DNA of 64,000 nucleotides, from the NCBI RefSeq assembly GCF_029906345.1, contig NZ_JARYGY010000007.1, positions 310,001-374,000 on the forward strand, in the 5' to 3' direction. Both the position numbers and the translations under genes were made by a program. Origin of the DNA: Aquimarina mycalae. Its GTDB lineage: Bacteria > Bacteroidota > Bacteroidia > Flavobacteriales > Flavobacteriaceae. Within the stretch, counting starts at the first letter, position 1. Every line of letters begins with the position of its first letter. Below are positions 54,496-61,290 of the stretch, piece by piece. The notes under the pieces are model-generated. The model was not told the DNA's origin. It did no database searches and saw nothing but the letters and a program-made list of their open reading frames with translations.

Positions 54496-55052
54496 AATTC
54501 TTTTAATGAATTATATCTACTATCTTTTTTAATTAATTCTACAAGGCGCTTTTTGCATTTAAATACCCGTTGTCGAACAACCAATTCAGATGAATATTCT
54601 GTGTTGGCAATAATCTCTTCGTAAGGTGTTTTTGCAAAAAAAAGTGTTAAAATCTCTTTACAATTACCCGTAATCTCTGCGAATTTTTCAATAAATAGTT
54701 CATGTCTCTTTTGCTCTATAAGAGCATATGAACTATCTATGTATTCATCATGTACTTCAACTTTTTCTAGATTTGTTACCCTTTTTTTATGAAGATTTAA
54801 TTCTCTCCGCCATAAATTTTTGCAAATTGCCATTAAATAGGCGTCAAAACTACCAGAAATACTAAACTTTTCTTTTTTATATCGAATTATTATCTGAATC
54901 AGAGATTTTTGAAATATATCTTCTGCATCCTCAATATTTCCACTATTTCGAAGGATAAATTTTTTAATCGAAGGGAAGTTTTTGGCGTATATCTGAGTAA
55001 TTATTTTTGAATCTTCTTTTACAAGTTCGCGTAGAAAAAAATTACCATCCAT
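54492..55052 (-). CDS. RNA polymerase sigma factor, ECF-type sigma-70
   Basis: 186 residues. Region 2 is visible as GNIEDAEDIFQKSLIQIIIR (with the DAEDIFQ signature) and region 4 as CKEILTLFFAKTPYEEIIAN ... VRQRVFKCKKRL. No extra domains. It is followed with 4-base overlap by a membrane TPR protein and is divergent from a lipoprotein-CHAT operon, 95 bp apart, which could be a target. Confidence 0.85.
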   Translation of the reverse strand: MDGNFFLRELVKEDSKIITQIYAKNFPSIKKFILRNSGNIEDAEDIFQKSLIQIIIRYKKEKFSISGSFDAYLMAICKNLWRRELNLHKKRVTNLEKVEVHDEYIDSSYALIEQKRHELFIEKFAEITGNCKEILTLFFAKTPYEEIIANTEYSSELVVRQRVFKCKKRLVELIKKDSRYNSLKEL

Positions 55053-55085
55053 ATTGAAATGTTAAAAGGCAAAAATAAAATTTTA

Positions 55086-55094
55086 TACTTTTGC
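55086..55094 (+). promoter_or_regulatory. Promoter of the lipoprotein-CHAT operon
   Basis: TACTTTTGC matches TAnnTTTGC, 53 bases before the ATG at 55148, in the divergent gap with the sigma-factor gene. No well-spaced TTG. Confidence 0.6.
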
Positions 55095-55147
55095 ACGGGT
55101 AACTTTTTAAGTTTTTGTGAAGAATAGGGAAACAAAAAACATAAAAA

Positions 55148-55630
55148 ATGAGGAAAAAATTTATTTTAGGAGTAGTAACATGTATGGTTTTCTTTGCTTG
55201 TCAACAAAACGATGAGCTTACAGAAATAGAAACTACTGAAGCAGAGAACACAAAAAATTTTGGTAGAAATGCTGGAATTCCAGATTTAACTTTTGTAGAT
55301 GGTACTCCTGTCGATTATACTATTGAAGATATTGAAGTTTTGGTAATTTACGAACCTGGAACTACAGAAGCTGAAAAGGCACAGGTGCGAGCTAATAATG
55401 CCACAGAATATGGCCCAGTTCAGGTAACACCATGTCCATCAAATCCTAATGAAGAAACTTGGAGCTATAGAGATCTGGTGATTCATAATTGGGAGGATGC
55501 TCCATATCAGATATTAAATTACAAGGTAACTGATCCTATCTTAGATCCCGATATAGTTGAAAAAGCGGCGCTTCGTCGAATTGACTACAAAACATATGTT
55601 ATTAGTGATCCAAGTTTTGTTTGTGATTAA
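55148..55630 (+). CDS. Small lipoprotein of unknown function
   Basis: 160 residues. Lipobox VFFAC gives Cys18 for lipidation. A Glu/Thr-rich linker (ELTEIETTEAENTK) precedes a folded domain with two further Cys (VTPCPSNPNEETW and the C-terminal SFVCD) that may form a disulfide. Family not recognised. It is 3 bases ahead of the TPR-CHAT gene and clearly co-translated with it. Confidence 0.7.
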   Translation: MRKKFILGVVTCMVFFACQQNDELTEIETTEAENTKNFGRNAGIPDLTFVDGTPVDYTIEDIEVLVIYEPGTTEAEKAQVRANNATEYGPVQVTPCPSNPNEETWSYRDLVIHNWEDAPYQILNYKVTDPILDPDIVEKAALRRIDYKTYVISDPSFVCD

Positions 55631-55633
55631 ATA

Positions 55634-58360
55634 TTGTTAGTCAATAAAAAGAAATATCTTATCTATTTTTGGCTGCTTATAGGATGCATAATTCCTATAA
55701 GTGGCCAAAATTGTTATGTAAAATTTAAAGATCTTAAAGAGAAGAAAAAAGAGTTTAAAGTAGGAGAGATTAATGATCTCTTAAACTGTACAGCAGATAC
55801 TACCCATATTATAGAAATTGCACATTTTTTTTCGGTACAGTATTACAAGAAAAAAAAATATAGCCTTGCTATAAAATATGCCAATATTGAGGTAAATCAT
55901 TTCAATGATAAACAAAAAAGTACTGTTGCTTATGAAAATGCGCTATATAATTTAGGAAGATTTTATTTTAATAATAGAGAATTTACTAAGGGAGTTCGTT
56001 GTTTTAAAGATGTAATAGAAGCTAATATTACCCAAAATAAAGTGGCAAGATCCTATGGCGAGTTGGCTCAATATTATAGACGAAAAGGAGAGTTATATAA
56101 GGCGCTGGATTATTCTAAAAAGGGAATTTATTTATTGGAGACAGATCCAAATAAAAGTATCTCCTTAGAATCGAGTCTTTTATCATTATATATCAATACA
56201 ACTATAATTTATGATGAATTAAGAACAAAATCCGCATCGTTAAACGGAATTGATTTGCTAAGACAAGCAGATAGTCTGATACAAAAAGAAAGACGATTGC
56301 TAATACAGACTAGGTTTTATTCATTAAATGCTGCCTATGCAAATTTATATGCTAATAAATATCTGAATGATTTTGATAAAGCTAAATATTATTATTTCCA
56401 AAATTTACGAAGAGCTATCGAACAGAAAGACTCGGCTGTAATTTCTAATTCATATGTTAATCTAGGAGAGTTGTATTATAATCATCAAAAGGATAGTGCG
56501 CTATTTTATCTACAGCGTAGTTTACTATTTAATAAAAATGATAAAATTCGAAAAGCTGAAAGCTATAGAAATATTTCCAATTACTTCAAAGAACAAGGAA
56601 ATTATACATTAGCTTTAGAAAATATTAATAGCTCTTTGAGTTGGAGTTTTGGACAAAAAGGGAAGATTACTGACGATGGTCCTTCACAATTTCAATTGTT
56701 CGAAACAGCAGATAGAAGAGATGTCTTCAGAGCGATGCAAATCAAAATAAAAGTCCTCCACAAATTATACAAAAAAACCAAAGACCATAATTATTTAGAG
56801 CAGATACTAAGCACAGTATCTATTAGTGACAGGCTAGTAGCTATGATCATTGAAAATAGCTTTGAAATCAACACAAAATTACTTTGGCGGAAAGAAGCTT
56901 CTGAAATTTATGTTTTAGGGATACGAGCCGCATTTTTTTTGAAAGATGAGACTGCTATGTTCCGTTTTATGGAAAAAAATAAAGCCTTATTGCTAATACA
57001 TGATATTAAAGAAAATACAATTCAATATGATTTGCCAAAAGAGTTACTTGATAAAAGAGTAACATTAAAGGAAAACATTTTAAACTTAGAGAGCAGAATA
57101 CATCAGAATAAGGATTCCTATAGTAAGGAGAAAGATTCTTTATTCGAACTAAAAAAATATTACCAAGCTTTTAATGATTCTATTAATAAAGTAAATCCAA
57201 AGTATTTTGATAAAAAATTAAGAATAGAACCGTCTGCTCTTTCAGATGTAAAGGGAAAGTTAGATTCGGATACGGTAATTATTTCATATACCCTTGATGA
57301 ACAAAATGTTGAAGAGAAAAGTGTATTTGGACTGGTTATAACACATAAAAATACATATAGTTTTAAAACAACAAATACCGATGATTTATTAGTTAATTTA
57401 GATCAGTATCGAAAGTTAATATCTAGACCTTTAAAAAAGAAAAAAGAACTAGTTTCTTTTAAGGACATTTCACACGCTATATACACGCAACTTTTTCCTG
57501 GAGATCATCTTAAAAAAATGATAAAGAATAAACATCTTGTGTTTATTCCTGATGTTGCTATGCAAAACATTCCGTTTGAAGCTTTTAATGTAAGTAAGGG
57601 ATCATTAAAATATTTAATTGAGCAAAATGATATAAGTTATACGTATTCTGCGTCTTTTTTAGAGCATAACAGTAGAGCCAAAAGAAAGACGAGTGTTGAT
57701 TTTATTGGATTTGCACCAATTCATTTTTCAAATTCGAATCTTCCTGCACTAAGAACTACCGAGGAAGAAGTTTTTTCAATTAATACTATTTTAAATGGAG
57801 AAGCATACTTGTCAGAACAGGCAAGTAAAGAAATGTTTATGAAAAAGAGCATGGACGCGAAGATTATACATTTGGCTACGCATGCAAATTCTGGAGAAAA
57901 GCCTGAGATTTACTTTTTTAAGGATACTATTAAACTTCATGAGTTATACACCTATAAAAATAATTCAGATCTTGTTGTGTTAAGTGCATGCCAAACCAGT
58001 CTGGGGAAAATTAATAAAGGCGAAGGGGTCTTTAGTCTCGCAAGAGGATTTTTTTATTCTGGAGCAAATACCGTTATTTCATCCCTGTGGAATGTTAATG
58101 ATACTTCTACTTCCAGTATCATGAAAGACTTCTATGAGAGTTTAGATGCATCTTCCTCGAAAGTTAAAGCATTGAGCAATGCAAAACGCAAATATCTAAA
58201 AAAGCACTCATTGTCTGAGACATCACCTTATTATTGGGCTTCTTTTGTATTGATTGGAGATACAAATCAAACTTTTGAATACAACCTCACTCCATACTAT
58301 ATTATAGGTTTTCTGCTTATTATCTTCTTTAGTTTTATTTTTTTTAAAAAAAATGGGTAA
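55634..58360 (+). CDS. TPR-CHAT caspase-like protein, membrane-anchored
   Basis: 908 residues. Starts at a TTG (55634) 3 bases after the lipoprotein stop; the following LVNKKKYLIYFWLLIGCIIP is a signal sequence, and no ATG fits. TPR repeats cover about 40-350 (YGELAQYYRRKGELYKALDY). A long linker leads to a CHAT domain (about 640-870) with the His/Cys dyad in HLATHA (H750) and LSACQT (C786), both intact, so peptidase activity is plausible. A C-terminal transmembrane helix (YYIIGFLLIIFFSFIFF) is followed by a short Lys tail. The domain would face the periplasm. Confidence 0.85.
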   Translation: MLVNKKKYLIYFWLLIGCIIPISGQNCYVKFKDLKEKKKEFKVGEINDLLNCTADTTHIIEIAHFFSVQYYKKKKYSLAIKYANIEVNHFNDKQKSTVAYENALYNLGRFYFNNREFTKGVRCFKDVIEANITQNKVARSYGELAQYYRRKGELYKALDYSKKGIYLLETDPNKSISLESSLLSLYINTTIIYDELRTKSASLNGIDLLRQADSLIQKERRLLIQTRFYSLNAAYANLYANKYLNDFDKAKYYYFQNLRRAIEQKDSAVISNSYVNLGELYYNHQKDSALFYLQRSLLFNKNDKIRKAESYRNISNYFKEQGNYTLALENINSSLSWSFGQKGKITDDGPSQFQLFETADRRDVFRAMQIKIKVLHKLYKKTKDHNYLEQILSTVSISDRLVAMIIENSFEINTKLLWRKEASEIYVLGIRAAFFLKDETAMFRFMEKNKALLLIHDIKENTIQYDLPKELLDKRVTLKENILNLESRIHQNKDSYSKEKDSLFELKKYYQAFNDSINKVNPKYFDKKLRIEPSALSDVKGKLDSDTVIISYTLDEQNVEEKSVFGLVITHKNTYSFKTTNTDDLLVNLDQYRKLISRPLKKKKELVSFKDISHAIYTQLFPGDHLKKMIKNKHLVFIPDVAMQNIPFEAFNVSKGSLKYLIEQNDISYTYSASFLEHNSRAKRKTSVDFIGFAPIHFSNSNLPALRTTEEEVFSINTILNGEAYLSEQASKEMFMKKSMDAKIIHLATHANSGEKPEIYFFKDTIKLHELYTYKNNSDLVVLSACQTSLGKINKGEGVFSLARGFFYSGANTVISSLWNVNDTSTSSIMKDFYESLDASSSKVKALSNAKRKYLKKHSLSETSPYYWASFVLIGDTNQTFEYNLTPYYIIGFLLIIFFSFIFFKKNG

Positions 58361-58630
58361 CAAATCATAAAAGTATGAAGAGTTATGAAAAATGAAGTTC
58401 ATTTTGAAAGACTCGATACTACATGTTTGTAGCACTAATTTATGAGAGCAATCTGGTTTCTTAGGATAAAGAAGCACTGGATTTTCAAAAACAAAGTCAT
58501 CTTTCTAATGTATCTCATTATAAACTTATATAAAAATTAGTTTTAGTTAAAGCTATTTTGTTTACGTATTGACACAAACCTTGAGTGTCATAAAATGTTC
58601 AGGGACTTAATCATTTTAAATTATTTACTT
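58361..58630 (+). other. Leader region of the peptide genes
   Basis: 270 bp with no gene. The only notable signal is an inverted repeat TGACAC-N9-GTGTCA at 58570-58590, 40 bases before the first peptide ATG. No exact TAnnTTTG element was seen. Confidence 0.45.
58570..58590 (+). promoter_or_regulatory. TGACAC-N9-GTGTCA inverted repeat
   Basis: Perfect 6-base arms, 9-base spacer. The position upstream of the peptide genes suggests an operator, possibly for the AraC-type regulator at 59117, but this is speculative. Confidence 0.35.
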
Positions 58631-58867
58631 ATGAAAAAATCATTGTTAAACTTAGGGAAAGCACTTAGCAAATCAGAACAAAAAGACATTCACGGAGGAA
58701 GAGGAGGTTTTGTGGCTTGCGGCTGTTCTTCGGATTATATTTTAGAAGGAGGAGAATACATAAACGGTAGCGAGTGTTCATTTGCTGCAAAAGGGACTGC
58801 TTGGGGAGATCCTTTTCCAGGAGGTCGTTGTTTAGGTAGTGTGCAAAACGGACAGTGCTGTGTTTAA
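58631..58867 (+). CDS. Cys-rich peptide precursor with double-glycine-type leader
   Basis: 78 residues from ATG 58631. The leader MKKSLLNLGKALSKSEQKDI ends in HGG, matching bacteriocin/RiPP double-glycine leaders cleaved by C39 peptidase transporters; the Bacteroidota GKALSKSEQ core is typical. The ~55-residue product begins RGGFVACGC and contains six Cys (ACGC, SEC, GRC, QCC), allowing three disulfides or modification, and is rich in Gly. No modifying enzyme or transporter is in the window. An upstream in-frame ATG at 58595 is rejected in favour of the leader start. Confidence 0.75.
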   Translation: MKKSLLNLGKALSKSEQKDIHGGRGGFVACGCSSDYILEGGEYINGSECSFAAKGTAWGDPFPGGRCLGSVQNGQCCV

Positions 58868-58911
58868 TAACAGGAGATGCATTATTAATAAATTAAATAA
58901 CAATTTGTATA

Positions 58912-59070
58912 ATGAAAAAATCAATTTCAGATTTCGGTAAAGCGCTAAGCAAATCGGAACAACAATTAATTAACGGTAAAGGCAATATCTATTGGTGTGC
59001 AGGAGGTAATTCACATACTACTAATCAATGGTGTCCCGTAAGATGTTTTATGGGGAATTGTCTTCTATAA
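58912..59070 (+). CDS. Second short peptide precursor with the same leader type
   Basis: 52 residues from ATG 58912. The leader MKKSISDFGKALSKSEQQLI is plainly homologous to the previous peptide's, but the cleavage-site region reads NGKGN rather than HGG. The core carries four Cys and two Trp (YWCAGG, QWCPVRC, GNC). It is in tandem, 44 bases after the first, and followed by a strong terminator, so both form one transcript. The GK replacing GG may alter or abolish processing. Confidence 0.7.
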   Translation: MKKSISDFGKALSKSEQQLINGKGNIYWCAGGNSHTTNQWCPVRCFMGNCLL

Positions 59071-59078
59071 AACAATAC

Positions 59079-59111
59079 ACAAGAGTCCTGAATCAGGACT
59101 CTTGTTTTTTT
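59079..59111 (+). terminator. Strong rho-independent terminator
   Basis: Thirteen-base perfect arms (ACAAGAGTCCTGA / TCAGGACTCTTGT) and a T-run. Ends the peptide operon, 8 bases after the second peptide's stop. Confidence 0.9.
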
Positions 59112-59116
59112 AGTGA

Positions 59117-60895
59117 CTAAGATGTTTTATTGGTGTCGTTTTTCTCAAAAGAATTTTGTTTTTGTATTTCTTTAATAAAATGAGAAGGGTAAGCTCCTGT
59201 TTTTTTATGGAAGATTGAAGAAAAGGATTGGATACTATTAAATCCCACTTCTTTTGCAATAGATTCTATAGAGTAGCTTCTAAATTTAGCATCTGTTTTT
59301 AATCGTTCTACACAAAACTCAATTCGTAAATCATTCAGATAATTGGCAAAGTTTTTATTCTTAGTGGTATTGATGATTTTAGATAAATAAGTGGAGTTAG
59401 TTTTTAGTTTTTTAGCCACTTTGGCGAGAGTGATATCATTTTTTAGAAAACCTTGGTTCTTTTCAAAATTTTCTAGTTTTTTAAGGACATCTTTTGTGAC
59501 TTCAACTGGTATTTCAATTTCTTTGGTTTTAGAGGTTTTTTTCTTCACATCGTTTTTAAGATATTGAATTTTTTTCTCAAAACTCAATTGATCTTTCAAT
59601 CTCTTTTTTCTTTGATATAAAAATAAAATGGTAACAATTGTTAACGAGATAACGATGCTAAAAAGAATTAGTTTATTATAAGATGCATCACTATTACTTT
59701 CTATTTCTTGGATTAATCGATCTCTATCATTGATAAGTTTCGGAGTATCATATTTATTGATAATATCAATATTGAGTTTTCGTTGTTTTATACTAGAAAT
59801 GCTATCAAGACTGATAAGTTTTTCCATAATTCTAAGCTGATTTGCTTGATCTCCAATAGATTTATAATGATCGATTAATAGAGGAAATGTACTTCTGTAA
59901 TTATCAATATAATTGGAAACAGTAGTAATAGAATCTATTTTTTTAAGATATACAATAGCTTTATCAGGTTGGTCAAGTTTTAAATGTGTTTTGGCGATAT
60001 ATAAGTGACCTACTCGAATGTTTTGATAGCCTACATTTTTAGGCATTAATGCTACAGATTTAGATAAGGAATCTAAAGCAGTTTTATAATCCTCTTTAAA
60101 ATAACTGGCAAGACCATAGCTTAATAAAATATTTGGGTAAGAGAATTTTACTCCCTGTGAAGTACAGAAACGGATTCCTTTTTTTGCATAAAAATGTGCA
60201 GAATCGGGTATTCTTTTTCTGTTATAAGAATCTGCTAATTGATGTAATGTACCAGAATAAAATTCTCCGTAGTCGTTTAGAGTATCCTGAGTCAAAATGT
60301 ATTCATAGTTTTTTTGGAATGCTTTTAAAGCTTCATCGTGCCTGCCCAATTTGTTTTTTAATAAGGCAATGTTATGTTGCATCGCAATTTTAAAAAAAAT
60401 ATTGTTTTTTTCTTCAGCATAGGTCAATGCTATAATATACGAATCAAGAGCTTTGTCGTAATTCCCTAATCGATTATGCATTATACCTTTATAGGTATAT
60501 CCTCTCATAGGGTAATATTCGTTACTATTTAGTTCGGTGAGTGTGATAATAGAATCAGAATATTTCAGACCTAAGGAATTATTATATTGATAAGTTTTAA
60601 CAAAAAGTCGATATCCGTTGGCTATTTCTAAAGTATCTCTCTTTCTTTTTGCTTTTGATAAATATGTCTGTGCGATATTTTTCGCTTTAATAGAATCTTC
60701 AAAAATCAATTCGTTTACTTGCTGTAATTCATCAAACTCTTTTTGTAGTTCTTTAAAAGTTTTATGTTTTAACGAATCCTGATATTGCGATCGCTCTTGA
60801 AATAAAAATGAAAAAGGAATTAAATCATTAAATCCTTCTTTTCCATATGTGTTTAGGAGATTTAAAAAAATAGCCAAAAGAAAAATTACCCTCAT
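59117..60895 (-). CDS. TPR-transmembrane-AraC regulator
   Basis: 592 residues. N-terminal signal sequence (ends near TYGKE), TPR units (about 70-370, e.g. GNYDKALDSYIIALTYAEEK), a transmembrane helix (KLILFSIVISLTIVTILFLY), a coiled coil, and a C-terminal AraC/XylS double HTH (LKTNSTYLSKIINTTKNKNF ... SIESIAKEVGFNSIQSFSSI, FHKKTGAYPSHF). It is a one-component membrane-spanning regulator. It converges with the peptide operon and is divergent from the RHS-type gene; its own promoter region carries a widely spaced inverted repeat. Confidence 0.83.
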   Translation of the reverse strand: MRVIFLLAIFLNLLNTYGKEGFNDLIPFSFLFQERSQYQDSLKHKTFKELQKEFDELQQVNELIFEDSIKAKNIAQTYLSKAKRKRDTLEIANGYRLFVKTYQYNNSLGLKYSDSIITLTELNSNEYYPMRGYTYKGIMHNRLGNYDKALDSYIIALTYAEEKNNIFFKIAMQHNIALLKNKLGRHDEALKAFQKNYEYILTQDTLNDYGEFYSGTLHQLADSYNRKRIPDSAHFYAKKGIRFCTSQGVKFSYPNILLSYGLASYFKEDYKTALDSLSKSVALMPKNVGYQNIRVGHLYIAKTHLKLDQPDKAIVYLKKIDSITTVSNYIDNYRSTFPLLIDHYKSIGDQANQLRIMEKLISLDSISSIKQRKLNIDIINKYDTPKLINDRDRLIQEIESNSDASYNKLILFSIVISLTIVTILFLYQRKKRLKDQLSFEKKIQYLKNDVKKKTSKTKEIEIPVEVTKDVLKKLENFEKNQGFLKNDITLAKVAKKLKTNSTYLSKIINTTKNKNFANYLNDLRIEFCVERLKTDAKFRSYSIESIAKEVGFNSIQSFSSIFHKKTGAYPSHFIKEIQKQNSFEKNDTNKTS

Positions 60896-60909
60896 AAATA
60901 TCTTCTATT

Positions 60910-60999
60910 CGTGTCTAAAAATCACGCTATGATAGGTATAATTTTGATAAAATTAAACATCGAAGAGAGAATTTTGTAATACTTAATCATTTAGACACG
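60910..60999. promoter_or_regulatory. Widely spaced 10-base inverted repeat
   Basis: CGTGTCTAAA (60910-60919) and TTTAGACACG (60990-60999), perfect 10-base arms 70 bases apart in the divergent region between the AraC-type gene and the RHS-type gene. Paired half-sites at about seven helical turns could support looping. Confidence 0.4.
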
Positions 61000-61000
61000 G

Positions 61001-61290
61001 ATGTTTTTAATGTTATTGTTTTTAGTAGGTTTAGACCGCTAATTAACGGTAAATAGTGTACTCAAAATTTATAAATTATTAGTTATTTTCTTTGTATTCA
61101 ATGAGGATTTACTCATACATTTGACTCCGAAAAAAAAGTAATGCTATTTATGCAAAAAAAGAATTAAATGACTTGCCTGAACCAATGAGGAAATAAAATT
61201 CATGGTAACATTTTTCTTTTTAAAGACATTAATAGTAGGAATATACTAATTCATCACGAGGCTTTACTCAACAATAAAATTCACCACTTT
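61001..61290 (+). other. Leader and promoter region of the RHS-type gene
   Basis: About 290 bases with no gene. A promoter lies at 61092-61123; the ~165-base untranslated leader that follows has no obvious hairpin or riboswitch that could be recognised. Confidence 0.45.
61092..61123 (+). promoter_or_regulatory. Promoter of the RHS-type gene
   Basis: TTG at 61092-61094 and TACATTTG at 61116-61123 (exact TAnnTTTG), spacer 21 bases, in the Bacteroidota range. It implies an unusually long 5' leader of about 165 bases. Confidence 0.6.
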
